Shown: piece by piece, positions 1 to 7,166 of the stretch
Layout of the letters: each line of letters starts with the position of its first letter
Numbering within the stretch: the first letter of the stretch is position 1
DNA from: an uncultured Lachnospiraceae bacterium
GTDB taxonomy: Bacteria; Bacillota; Clostridia; Lachnospirales; Lachnospiraceae
DNA: 10,574 nucleotides
Reading direction: 5' to 3'
Assembly (NCBI GenBank): GCA_902783395.1
Contig: CACZRA010000185.1
Span: forward strand, 1 to 10,574
Position numbers and translations under genes: made by a program
Notes under the pieces: generated by a model
Told to the model about the DNA's origin: nothing
Database searches by the model: none
Seen by the model: the letters and a program-made list of their open reading frames with translations, nothing else

Positions 1-1035
1 CTTAATGATTACAGGATAACCGAGGCTGCGAAATGCCTGCAGGATTTCGTGGACGATATGAGCAACTGGTATGTGAGAAGGTCAAGGGTGAGATTCTGGG
101 CATCCGGCATGGAGCAGCATAAGATAAATGCCTACATGACGCTTTATACCTGCCTTGTAACGATATCGAAGGCAGCAGCTCCCATGATACCCTTTATGAC
201 TGAGGAGATATATCAGAACCTGGTGCTTTCCGTGGATAAGAGCCAGCCTGAATCCATACATCTGACGGATTATCCCGTATGTGATGAGAGCATGGTTGAT
301 GAGAAGCTGGAGCAGGATATGGAGGAGGTTCTCGATATCGTAGTGCTCGGACGTGCCGCCAGGAATGCCGTAAATATCAAGAACCGCCAGCCGGTTGCAA
401 AGATGTATGTGAAGGCGGAGCAGGCGCTTTCCGGTTTTTATACGGATATAGTGGCGGACGAGCTGAATGTGAAGGCTGTTGAATTTTCAGATGATGTAAG
501 AGGATATACGACATATACCTTCAAACCGCAGCTTCGCACCGTGGGACCGAAGTACGGAAAGCAGCTTAACGGAATAAAGGAATATCTTGGGAAGGTCGAC
601 GGCAATGAAGCGATGGACAGGCTCAATGCCGGTGAGGATCTGAAGTTTGAGGTGGACGGTACGGAGATCGTCCTGGGAAAGGATGATCTTCTCATAGAGA
701 TGACGTCAAAAGAGGGCTTCGTAGAGCAGGGTGATAATAAGGTCACGGTGGTGCTGGATACGAACCTTACGCCGGAGCTTGTCGAGGAGGGCTTTGTGAG
801 AGAGCTTATATCCAAGATCCAGACGATGAGGAAGGAAGCCGGGTTTGAGGTCATGGATAAGATAACGGTATATGAAAAGGATAATGAGACGTTAGCAAAA
901 CATCTGTCCGATAACAGGGATTTTGTGCTGAAGGAGGTCATGGCGTCGGATATCGTAACGGATGCGGTGGACGGATATACGAAGGAGTGGGATATCAATG
1001 GGGAGCATGTTATTCTTGGCGTAAAGAAGAACTAA
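1..1035 (+). CDS. ileS: Isoleucyl-tRNA synthetase, C-terminal part (5' end outside window)
   Basis: This is the 3' portion of the gene for the class I synthetase that charges tRNA-Ile in the cytoplasm. The frame is open from base 1, so the Rossmann catalytic core with its HIGH and KMSKS motifs lies upstream of the window. The visible 344 residues begin in the anticodon-binding helical domain. The segment LQDFVDDMSNWYVRRSR, followed by RFW, is the family signature, and NIKNRQP further on is the second conserved patch. The tail (roughly the last 170 residues, ending in INGEHVILGVKKN) resembles the extra C-terminal domain of type 2 IleRS. There is no four-cysteine zinc finger of the kind that ends type 1 bacterial enzymes. 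Type 2 is common in Clostridia; some type 2 enzymes are less sensitive to mupirocin, but that cannot be judged here. It ends in TAA. Any upstream T-box leader would lie outside the window. Confidence 0.96.
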   Translation, partial: LNDYRITEAAKCLQDFVDDMSNWYVRRSRVRFWASGMEQHKINAYMTLYTCLVTISKAAAPMIPFMTEEIYQNLVLSVDKSQPESIHLTDYPVCDESMVDEKLEQDMEEVLDIVVLGRAARNAVNIKNRQPVAKMYVKAEQALSGFYTDIVADELNVKAVEFSDDVRGYTTYTFKPQLRTVGPKYGKQLNGIKEYLGKVDGNEAMDRLNAGEDLKFEVDGTEIVLGKDDLLIEMTSKEGFVEQGDNKVTVVLDTNLTPELVEEGFVRELISKIQTMRKEAGFEVMDKITVYEKDNETLAKHLSDNRDFVLKEVMASDIVTDAVDGYTKEWDINGEHVILGVKKN

Positions 1036-1042
1036 ACCATCC

Positions 1043-1146
1043 GATGTGTCCAGATGATATATATTTCTTCGGTCAAGCCCAACGCTCAGCCAAGCTAAGA
1101 GCGGGCTCACAATTCCCTCAGAAATATATATACATCTGTACACATC
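1043..1146. repeat. Long imperfect inverted repeat (104 bp) with nested hairpin
   Basis: The left arm (1043-1068) and right arm (1120-1146) are reverse complements over about 25 of 27 positions, with one mismatch (C1050 against the complement of T1139) and one unpaired base. The outer part pairs GATGTGT with ACACATC. It is followed by CAGATG/CATCTG and a 12-bp AT-rich run, ATATATATTTCT. Inside the arms a second hairpin can form: AGCC at 1076-1079 with GGCT at 1104-1107, then CGCTC at 1083-1087 with GAGCG at 1099-1103. A small AGC-CAA-GCT loop sits at 1088-1096. No T-run follows, so a simple terminator is unlikely. The size, near-perfect termini and intergenic position fit a dispersed palindromic element or MITE. 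Alternatively it is a structured RNA or protein-binding site ahead of glgP. I see no clear target-site duplication and no second copy in this window. Confidence 0.8.
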
Positions 1147-1185
1147 TACATAGTATTAATATTGAGGCGCTGAAAAAATAGTAGA

Positions 1186-1191
1186 AGGAGA
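1186..1191 (+). promoter_or_regulatory. Ribosome binding site of glgP
   Basis: AGGAGA lies four to five bases upstream of the ATG at 1196, within the purine-rich run AAGGAGAGAGT. It is a strong Shine-Dalgarno match and fixes the glgP start. Confidence 0.75.
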
Positions 1192-1195
1192 GAGT

Positions 1196-3679
1196 ATGTT
1201 AACGACGAACACAGGATTTGACAAAGAAGCTTTCAAGAAGGAAGTGAAGGAGCAGGTAAAGGTGCTCTACAGGAGGACACTGCAGGAAGCGTCACCGCAG
1301 CAGATATATCAGGCGGTATGCTATGCGGTGAAGGATACGATCATAGATAACTGGATGAAAACCCAGAAGGCTATGGACGCGCAGGATCCGAAGACAGTGT
1401 ATTATATGTCGATGGAATTCCTGATGGGAAGAGCTCTCGGAAACAACCTTATCAATCTTTGCGAGTACAAAGAGGTGAAAAAGGCACTGAAGGAGCTGGA
1501 TGTGGATCTGAACGCGGTCGAGGATCAGGAGCCGGATCCTGCTCTCGGAAACGGAGGACTTGGAAGACTTGCTGCATGTTTCCTTGATTCGCTGGCAACA
1601 CTCGGTTATCCGGCATACGGCTGCGGTATAAGATACAGATACGGTATGTTCAAGCAGAAGATCAGGGACGGATATCAGCTGGAGGCTCCGGATGACTGGC
1701 TCAGGGACGGGAACCCTTTCGAGCTGAGACGGCATGAATACAAGAAGGAAGTAAAATTCGGCGGCTATGTAAGGGTGGAAAAGGATGACAGCGGACACAA
1801 CAGATTCATCCAGGAGGGATATCAGTCGGTAAATGCCATACCTTATGATATGCCTATAGTAGGATACGGCAACGGTATAGTTAATACTCTCCGTATCTGG
1901 GATGCCGAGCCTGTCGAATGCTTCGAGCTCGATTCCTTTGATAAGGGAGACTATCATAAGGCTGTGGAGCAGGACAATCTTGCAAGGAATATAGTTGAGG
2001 TTCTCTATCCGAATGACAATCACTATGCCGGCAAGGAGCTGAGGCTCAAGCAGCAGTACTTCTTTATTTCCGCATCTGTGCAGGAAGCTGTCGAGAAGTA
2101 TATGAGGAAGCATGATGATATAAAGAAATTCGCTGAGAAGAATATATTCCAGCTCAATGATACACATCCCACTGTTGCTGTACCGGAGCTCATGAGGATA
2201 CTTATGGATGAGCAGGGACTTACCTGGGATGAAGCATGGGATGTGACAACAAAGACCTGTGCATATACCAATCATACCATAATGAGCGAGGCGCTTGAGA
2301 AATGGCCGCTGGAGCTTTTCTCCAGGCTTCTGCCGAGGATCTACCAGATAATAGAAGAGATCAACCGCCGTTTCTGCCTGCATATCACCGAAAAATATCC
2401 GGGTGATCAGGAGAAGATACGGAAGATGGCGATCATATATGACGGACAGGTTCGTATGGCAAATCTTGCCATCTGCGCGGGATTCTCGGTTAACGGAGTG
2501 GCACAGCTTCATACGGAGATCCTTAAGAAGCAGGAGCTTAAGGATTTTTATCAGATGTTCCCGGATAAATTCAACAACAAGACGAACGGTATCACCCAGA
2601 GAAGGTTCCTGCTGCACGCAAATCCTCTGCTGGCAGACTGGGTAACGGATCATATCGGACCCGACTGGATCACGAATCTCTCTACGATCAAGGGACTTGA
2701 TGTATATGCCGATGACAAGAAGGCTCAGAGGGAATTCATGAACATCAAGTACAAGAATAAGGAACGCCTGGCAAAATACATACTTGAGCATAACGGAGTG
2801 GAGATAAATCCGAGATCAATATTTGATGTACAGGTAAAGAGGCTGCATGAATATAAAAGGCAGCTGCTGAATATACTTCACGTAATGTATCTCTACAATA
2901 AATTAAAAGCAAATCCGTCAATGGAATTCACGCCCAGGACATTCATCTTCGGAGCAAAGGCGGCGGCGGGATATAAGATCGCCAAGCTTACGATAAAGCT
3001 TATAAACAGCGTAGCCGATGTGGTGAATAACGATGCATCGATCAACGGAAAGATAAAGGTTGTCTTTATTGAGGACTACAGGGTATCGAATGCGGAGATC
3101 ATCTTTGCGGCAGCTGATGTTTCGGAGCAGATATCGACAGCTTCAAAGGAGGCTTCAGGTACCGGAAACATGAAGTTCATGCTTAACGGGGCACTGACTA
3201 TAGGCACGATGGACGGAGCCAATGTCGAGATGGCAGAGGAGGTCGGAGAAGAGAATATGTTCATCTTCGGCATGACATCCGATGAGGTCATAAATTATGA
3301 GAATAACGGCGGCTATGATCCTATGACGATATTCAACAGCGACAAGGATATCAGGGATGTGCTGATGCAGCTGATCAACGGAACCTTTGCAAAACAGGAT
3401 CCGGAGCTTTTCAGGGATATTTATAATTCCCTGCTCAATACGCAGTCCACAAATAAGGCAGACACGTACTTTATCCTGAAGGATTTCAGGAGCTACGCCG
3501 AGGCGCAGGAAAAGGTCGAAGCCTGCTATAAGAACGAGAAGGAATGGGCGAGAAAGGCGATACTGAATGTCGCTGCCACCGGTAAGTTCTCGTCTGACCG
3601 TACGATACAGCAGTATGTGGATGAGCTGTGGCATCTTGATAAGATAAATCTGAAAAAACGCAGACAGTCCCTGCTGTAG
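1196..3679 (+). CDS. glgP: Glycogen/maltodextrin (alpha-glucan) phosphorylase, GT35
   Basis: This 827-residue cytoplasmic enzyme uses phosphate to release glucose-1-phosphate from the non-reducing ends of alpha-1,4-glucans, with PLP as cofactor. The length matches the GT35 family (about 800-850). The N-terminal half carries the family block DPALGNGGLGRLAACFLDSL and then the active-site region with YGCGIRYRYGMF. The PLP-lysine motif EASGTGNMKF is intact, with the Schiff-base lysine at residue 660, and is followed by NGALTIGTMDGANVE. RLHEYKRQLLN is another conserved block. The ATG start has a strong Shine-Dalgarno. It sits downstream of ileS behind the inverted repeat, with no other glycogen genes in view, so it is probably its own unit. 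Glucose-1-phosphate is also the substrate of RfbF about 1.3 kb downstream, but a metabolic link is only suggestive. No truncation or missing catalytic residue is seen. Confidence 0.98.
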   Translation: MLTTNTGFDKEAFKKEVKEQVKVLYRRTLQEASPQQIYQAVCYAVKDTIIDNWMKTQKAMDAQDPKTVYYMSMEFLMGRALGNNLINLCEYKEVKKALKELDVDLNAVEDQEPDPALGNGGLGRLAACFLDSLATLGYPAYGCGIRYRYGMFKQKIRDGYQLEAPDDWLRDGNPFELRRHEYKKEVKFGGYVRVEKDDSGHNRFIQEGYQSVNAIPYDMPIVGYGNGIVNTLRIWDAEPVECFELDSFDKGDYHKAVEQDNLARNIVEVLYPNDNHYAGKELRLKQQYFFISASVQEAVEKYMRKHDDIKKFAEKNIFQLNDTHPTVAVPELMRILMDEQGLTWDEAWDVTTKTCAYTNHTIMSEALEKWPLELFSRLLPRIYQIIEEINRRFCLHITEKYPGDQEKIRKMAIIYDGQVRMANLAICAGFSVNGVAQLHTEILKKQELKDFYQMFPDKFNNKTNGITQRRFLLHANPLLADWVTDHIGPDWITNLSTIKGLDVYADDKKAQREFMNIKYKNKERLAKYILEHNGVEINPRSIFDVQVKRLHEYKRQLLNILHVMYLYNKLKANPSMEFTPRTFIFGAKAAAGYKIAKLTIKLINSVADVVNNDASINGKIKVVFIEDYRVSNAEIIFAAADVSEQISTASKEASGTGNMKFMLNGALTIGTMDGANVEMAEEVGEENMFIFGMTSDEVINYENNGGYDPMTIFNSDKDIRDVLMQLINGTFAKQDPELFRDIYNSLLNTQSTNKADTYFILKDFRSYAEAQEKVEACYKNEKEWARKAILNVAATGKFSSDRTIQQYVDELWHLDKINLKKRRQSLL

Positions 3680-3689
3680 GCTCTTATAC

Positions 3690-3737
3690 GGGCCGTTTTC
3701 TGCAGCCGGGGGCGGCAGGTCAGCGAAAAAGCCGGCC
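3690..3737 (+). other. Nested hairpin between glgP and the GH25 gene
   Basis: The gap after glgP can fold into an outer stem, GGCCG-TTTT (3691-3699) with AAAA and CGGCC (3726-3729 and 3733-3737). It encloses an inner hairpin, CTGC-A-GCC (3700-3707) with GGC-G-GCAG (3711-3718) around a GGG loop. It is not followed by a T-tract on the + strand, so it is not a canonical intrinsic terminator. It ends just before the ribosome binding site of the next gene. It might stabilise the glgP transcript or tune translation downstream; that is inference. Confidence 0.4.
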
Positions 3738-3740
3738 TGG

Positions 3741-3747
3741 GGAAGGA
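3741..3747 (+). promoter_or_regulatory. Candidate ribosome binding site of the GH25 gene
   Basis: GGAAGGA lies eight bases upstream of the ATT codon at 3756, the first sense codon after the in-frame TAG at 3753-3755. A second candidate, AAAAGGA at 3771-3777, lies eight bases before CTG 3786. No comparable site precedes the conventional GTG at 3825, which argues that translation begins upstream of it. Confidence 0.45.
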
Positions 3748-3755
3748 ACAGATAG

Positions 3756-4889
3756 ATTAGCAAGAAAGCTAAAAGGATATACAGACTGATACAGGGGCTC
3801 GCCATAATCGACGCGCTCCTTATCGTGTTGTGCGTTATTCTTGCGATAAGCGCAATACGTTACCAGAGAGAAAACGCCAGGCTTATGCAGAAAAACGAGG
3901 AGCTTCAGATCTCGCTGAGTCAGGCCGAGAGTACCGCGGAGGCCGGGGCAGAGACGGCCGCCGTTGAAACTGAAGCCCTGGTGGCGGAGGAAGAGGTGAT
4001 CTCCGAGACAGCGGACCGGGATGATGCGGCGGAAATGGTTCCGCTGGATGACAGGACGCTCGGGACGATAAGAGCTTATGCCGAGCAGGGCAAGAGCTTT
4101 CTTGCCACTCTTAAGGCCGTATTTTCGGATCAGTTCGTATTTGCCGATGAGGGAAGGTTTTATTTCAGGGATATAGATCCGGCACTCAGACCATATTCCT
4201 ATGACAACAGCAAGATCTCGCTCGGTTCCGACGGCTTCATAAGCTATGATGACGATGAATATGATACAAGCTACGGAATAGATGTTTCCCAGCATAATGA
4301 TGTGATCGACTGGGAGGCCATGAAGGAATCGGGTAGTATACCTGACTTTGTCTATATCAGAGCGGGCATAAGAGGGTACGGCTCCGGAAAGCTTGTGGCT
4401 GATACCCAGGTTTCGGCAAATCTTGCCGGAGCAAGGGAGCTCGGGTCGGAGGTAGGCGTATATTTTGTTACGCAGGCCGTGACTGAGGAGGAAGCTAGAG
4501 AAGAGGCACAGTTCGTGCTGGAAACCCTTTCCGGCAACAAGGTGGATCTCCCCATAGCACTGGATGTGGAGAAGGTCGAGGATTTTGAGACCGTCCCGAG
4601 GACAAAGAGTCTGTCAGCGCAGGAGTACACCAGAAACGTACTGGCTTTTGCGGATGAAATGAAGAAGGAGGGGTATGAGACCATCATATACGGCAACGGC
4701 AAGACCTTTATGCTTTTGCTTGATATGACCATGCTCGAGGATGTTGACAAGTGGTTTGCGGATTACGTAGCCGAGGATGATTACATACCTTATTTTCCGT
4801 ATGACTTTTCGATATGGCAGTTTTCCTGTAAGGGAAGTGTTCCGGGAGTATCGGGAGACGTGGATCTGAATATAAGATTTAATCAGTAA
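3756..4889 (+). CDS. Membrane-anchored GH25 lysozyme-like protein (start uncertain)
   Basis: This is a putative peptidoglycan muramidase facing the outside of the membrane. The GH25 domain fills the C-terminal half. It has YGIDVSQHN with Asp176, the DxE pair in ALDVEKV (Asp270 and Glu272), and the closing VDLNIRF motif, numbered from 3756. N-terminal to it are a basic segment (SKKAKRIYR), one transmembrane helix (about residues 11-34), a short coiled-coil-like stretch (about 37-58), and an Ala/Glu-rich acidic linker of about 40 residues. The first conventional start, GTG 3825, has no ribosome binding site and would cut into the transmembrane helix and remove its basic flank. The frame is open back to 3756, so I extend the call there. 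ATT 3756 and CTG 3786 each have a Shine-Dalgarno at eight bases, but both are rare start codons. A one-base indel near 3754 that destroyed an ATG is also possible. Family call sure, start unsure. Its role in wall remodelling is inferred. Confidence 0.85.
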   Translation: MSKKAKRIYRLIQGLAIIDALLIVLCVILAISAIRYQRENARLMQKNEELQISLSQAESTAEAGAETAAVETEALVAEEEVISETADRDDAAEMVPLDDRTLGTIRAYAEQGKSFLATLKAVFSDQFVFADEGRFYFRDIDPALRPYSYDNSKISLGSDGFISYDDDEYDTSYGIDVSQHNDVIDWEAMKESGSIPDFVYIRAGIRGYGSGKLVADTQVSANLAGARELGSEVGVYFVTQAVTEEEAREEAQFVLETLSGNKVDLPIALDVEKVEDFETVPRTKSLSAQEYTRNVLAFADEMKKEGYETIIYGNGKTFMLLLDMTMLEDVDKWFADYVAEDDYIPYFPYDFSIWQFSCKGSVPGVSGDVDLNIRFNQ

Positions 4890-4906
4890 CGTTCTTTGTG
4901 TTAGTG

Positions 4907-4912
4907 TATAAT
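4907..4912 (+). promoter_or_regulatory. Putative -10 box of the sugar-operon promoter
   Basis: A perfect TATAAT lies 31 bases upstream of the possible leader ORF and 94 bases upstream of rfbF, in the first intergenic gap before the operon. A TG sits directly before it, one base off the extended -10 position. No good -35 is seen at 16-18 bases upstream, where CAGTAA and neighbouring hexamers lie at the end of the GH25 gene. If used, transcription would start near 4919. Confidence 0.4.
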
Positions 4913-4942
4913 ACAGATATCCGTAAAAAGGAGAAAACCGTT

Positions 4943-5005
4943 ATGGGTATGATAAACATTCAGTTGAAAAAATATCAGTCAATGCCGGAGGATGATCAGA
5001 GCTAA
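4943..5005 (+). CDS. Possible 20-residue leader peptide ahead of rfbF
   Basis: A short ORF starts at ATG 4943 and ends with TAA at 5003-5005, immediately next to the rfbF ATG at 5006. It has a strong Shine-Dalgarno, AAGGAG at 4928-4933, nine bases upstream, better placed than the one serving rfbF (GGAGGA at 4987-4992, 13 bases away). The peptide begins MGMINIQLKKYQ and ends MPEDDQS. I do not recognise it. It has no run of one amino acid that would suggest classical attenuation. The stop-start junction suggests translational coupling: ribosomes finishing the leader could restart at rfbF. It could also be a remnant of a longer gene or chance. Confidence 0.4.
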   Translation: MGMINIQLKKYQSMPEDDQS

Positions 5006-5800
5006 ATGAAAGTTGTATTACTTGCGGGCGGGAAGGGCACCAGGATATCCGAGGAAAGCCAGTTCCGCCCGAAACCGATGATAGAGATAGGGGGGAAACC
5101 TATTCTCTGGCACATAATGAAGGAATACTCCTATTACGGATTTAATGAGTTTATTATCTGTGCGGGATATAAGCAGGAGTATATCAAGGAATGGTTCGGT
5201 AATTATTTTACCGATAATTCCGATGTGACCTATGACTTTACCGAGGGAAGGCTGAAGACTACGGTACATGATGCACATATAGAGCCATGGAAGGTGACCG
5301 TGGTAGATACCGGGCTCAATACGATGACCGGAGGCAGGGTGAAGAGGATACGGAAATATGTAGGGGATGAACCCTTCATGCTTACCTACGGTGACGGAGT
5401 ATGCGATGTAGATATATCAAAGCTCATAGCCTTTCATAAGGAAAACGGCAGGATCGCCACTCTTACGGCAGTGCTCCGTGAAGAAGAAAAGGGAGTGCTC
5501 GATATAGATGAGAATAATTCCGTAAGATCCTTCAGGGAAAAAAGAGCCTCGGACGGAACACCGATAAACGCGGGATACATGGTGCTTGAGCCGGAGATCT
5601 TTGATTATATCAGGGGCGATGAAACGGTTTTTGAGAGAGACGTACTGGAGAAGCTTGCAGATCAGGGAGAGCTCATGAGCTATACCCACAGGGGATTCTG
5701 GCAGTGCATGGACAGCGCCAGAGAGAAGGTCATACTGGAGACCATGATAGCAAACGGGAAGGCTCCCTGGATACATAAAGGTGAGAAAGATGCAGACTGA
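5006..5800 (+). CDS. rfbF: Glucose-1-phosphate cytidylyltransferase
   Basis: This enzyme makes CDP-glucose from CTP and glucose-1-phosphate, the entry step to CDP-linked 3,6-dideoxyhexoses used in surface polysaccharides (also named ddhA or ascA). The 264-residue length is close to the family norm of about 257. The nucleotidyltransferase signature LAGGKGTR is at residues 6-13, followed by RPKPM (Lys23) and IGGKPILWHIMK, which is characteristic of this subfamily. FIICAGYK, MTGGRVKR, the metal-binding TYGDG (Asp130), NAGYMVL and the C-terminal GFWQCMDSAREK all match RfbF closely, rather than the related glucose-1-phosphate uridylyl- or thymidylyltransferases. Translation is probably coupled to the short ORF ending at 5005. 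The 3' end overlaps rfbH by 11 bases, so the two are co-translated. The usual next gene, CDP-glucose 4,6-dehydratase (rfbG), is not between them. Confidence 0.96.
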   Translation: MKVVLLAGGKGTRISEESQFRPKPMIEIGGKPILWHIMKEYSYYGFNEFIICAGYKQEYIKEWFGNYFTDNSDVTYDFTEGRLKTTVHDAHIEPWKVTVVDTGLNTMTGGRVKRIRKYVGDEPFMLTYGDGVCDVDISKLIAFHKENGRIATLTAVLREEEKGVLDIDENNSVRSFREKRASDGTPINAGYMVLEPEIFDYIRGDETVFERDVLEKLADQGELMSYTHRGFWQCMDSAREKVILETMIANGKAPWIHKGEKDAD

Positions 5801-7151
5801 AGAAGAACTGAGATCCCAAATAAAGGAGCTTGTAGCCGAGTATTACAGGGAATACAAAGCGCCGAAGGAATCAAAGCAGAATTTCAGGCCGGGAGACAGG
5901 ATAAGCTATGCCGCCAGAGTCTATGACGAGAAGGAGATGATGAGCCTTACGGATGCGGTGCTTGATTTCTGGCTCACAGCAGGACGTTTTTCGGAACAGT
6001 TTGAAAAGGAGTTTGCCGGGTGGATAGGGACAAAATACGCTCATCTGGTGAATTCCGGATCGAGCGCAAACCTGATCGCGTTTATGGCTCTTACTGCCCC
6101 CGAGCTCGGTGACAGACGGATAAAAAGAGGAGATGAGGTCATAACCGTAGCCTGCGGGTTTCCCACAACGGTTTCTCCGATACTTCAATACGGCGCGGTG
6201 CCGGTATTCGTCGATGTGGCTGTTCCCGGGTATAATATTGACGTATCAAAGCTCGAGGAAGCCTGCTCCGATAAAACGAAGGCGGTGATGATCGCGCATA
6301 CTCTCGGTAATCCCTTTGACATAAGGGCGGTAAAGGAATTCTGTGACAGGCACGATCTATGGCTTGTAGAGGATAACTGCGATGCACTGGGATCAGAATA
6401 TACAATGGGAGATGAGACAAAGTACACAGGAACCTGGGGAGACATAGGAACCTCCAGCTTCTATCCTCCTCATCACATGACAATGGGAGAGGGAGGATGT
6501 GTCTATACCGATGATCCCGTGCTCCATAAGGTAATATTATCTTACAGGGACTGGGGAAGGGATTGTGTATGTCCTCCCGGGAAGGACGGTGTATGCGGCC
6601 ACAGGTATGACGGACAGCGCGGAGAACTGCCTTATGGATATGATCATAAATATACATACAGTCATTTAGGATATAATCTTAAGGCTACCGACCTTCAGGC
6701 CGCCGTAGGCGTAGAGCAGCTTAAGAAGTTTCCATCGTTCATAGAAAGAAGACGACATAATTGGAAATATCTGTATGACAGGCTTAAGGCAGCCGGGGCT
6801 GAGGAGTTCCTGATACTGCCTGAAGCATGTGAGAATTCCAGACCGTCCTGGTTCGGATTCCTGGTATCAGTGAAGGATGAGAGCGGACATACAAGGAACG
6901 AGACAGTCAGGTTTCTTGAAGAAAGGAATATACAGACAAGGCTTTTATTCTCCGGAAATCTCATAAAGCATCCGTGCTTTGACGATATAAGGGGAACGGA
7001 TGCCTACAGGGTATCCGGGAGCCTTGAGGTCACGGACTATATCATGGAGCACAGCTTCTGGGTCGGAGTGTATCCCGGAATGACGGATGCGATGCTTGAT
7101 CATATGGCTGACAGTATCATCACTGCCGTCGGCAGTGCAGGGAAGGTATGA
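5790..7151 (+). CDS. rfbH: CDP-4-keto-6-deoxyglucose 3-dehydratase (E1), PLP/[2Fe-2S]
   Basis: This enzyme removes the C-3 hydroxyl of CDP-4-keto-6-deoxyglucose, giving CDP-3,6-dideoxy-4-ketosugars after reduction by a partner reductase (E3; family names ddhC, ascC). It has the aspartate-aminotransferase fold, but the PLP-binding lysine is replaced by histidine: SFYPPHHMTMGEGG has His228 at that position, the hallmark of E1. Four cysteines for the [2Fe-2S] cluster are present: Cys197 (EDNCDALGSEY), Cys259, Cys261 and Cys269 (CVCPPGKDGVC). Their spacing is C-X61-C-X1-C-X7-C, four residues longer in the first spacer than in the Yersinia enzyme. YDHKYTYSHLGYNLKATDLQAA and LFSGNLIKHP also match E1. 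I chose ATG 5790, which has AAAGGTGAG about six bases upstream; GTG 5781 would add three residues and has no site. It overlaps rfbF by 11 bases and lies 30 bases before the aldolase gene. The length, 453, is slightly above the norm of about 437. Confidence 0.96.
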   Translation: MQTEEELRSQIKELVAEYYREYKAPKESKQNFRPGDRISYAARVYDEKEMMSLTDAVLDFWLTAGRFSEQFEKEFAGWIGTKYAHLVNSGSSANLIAFMALTAPELGDRRIKRGDEVITVACGFPTTVSPILQYGAVPVFVDVAVPGYNIDVSKLEEACSDKTKAVMIAHTLGNPFDIRAVKEFCDRHDLWLVEDNCDALGSEYTMGDETKYTGTWGDIGTSSFYPPHHMTMGEGGCVYTDDPVLHKVILSYRDWGRDCVCPPGKDGVCGHRYDGQRGELPYGYDHKYTYSHLGYNLKATDLQAAVGVEQLKKFPSFIERRRHNWKYLYDRLKAAGAEEFLILPEACENSRPSWFGFLVSVKDESGHTRNETVRFLEERNIQTRLLFSGNLIKHPCFDDIRGTDAYRVSGSLEVTDYIMEHSFWVGVYPGMTDAMLDHMADSIITAVGSAGKV

Positions 7152-7166
7152 CTTCTCATGCCAATC

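Larger units (their letters stand above)
1036..1195. other. ileS-glgP intergenic region
   Basis: This 160-bp gap separates two unrelated housekeeping genes. Most of it (1043-1146) is a single long imperfect inverted repeat, described separately. To its right is an AT-rich stretch (about 1150-1163, TAGTATTAATATTG) that could hold a -10 element for glgP, but I see no matching -35 and do not call a promoter. The glgP ribosome binding site lies at 1186-1191. There is no hairpin followed by a T-run, so no intrinsic terminator for ileS is evident. Confidence 0.7.
4890..5005 (+). other. Intergenic leader of the sugar operon
   Basis: This 116-bp gap separates the GH25 gene from rfbF. It holds a consensus -10 box, a strong ribosome binding site and a possible 20-codon ORF ending directly at the rfbF start, each listed separately. 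I see no terminator hairpin after the GH25 stop, so read-through into the operon is possible as well. Confidence 0.6.

Noticed and set aside
1043..1146. Intrinsic terminator of ileS
   Set aside because: The stem is much longer than a terminator, has AT-rich outer arms and is not followed by a T-run on the + strand.
1150..1163. glgP promoter -10 element in the AT-rich stretch
   Set aside because: TATTAA and TAATAT hexamers occur, but no -35-like hexamer sits at a proper distance, so the call would rest on AT-richness only.
987..1181. A 64-codon + strand frame spanning the ileS end and the inverted repeat
   Set aside because: It overlaps ileS in another frame, runs through the palindromic element and has no credible ribosome binding site or family match.
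1292..2791. A 499-codon open frame on the minus strand inside glgP
   Set aside because: It lies wholly antisense to the strongly supported phosphorylase, and its translation shows no recognisable family. Long antisense frames are expected from this codon usage.
5790..7151. DegT/DnrJ/EryC1 sugar aminotransferase
   Set aside because: The PLP lysine is replaced by histidine and four [2Fe-2S] cysteines are present, which identifies the dehydratase E1 rather than an aminotransferase.
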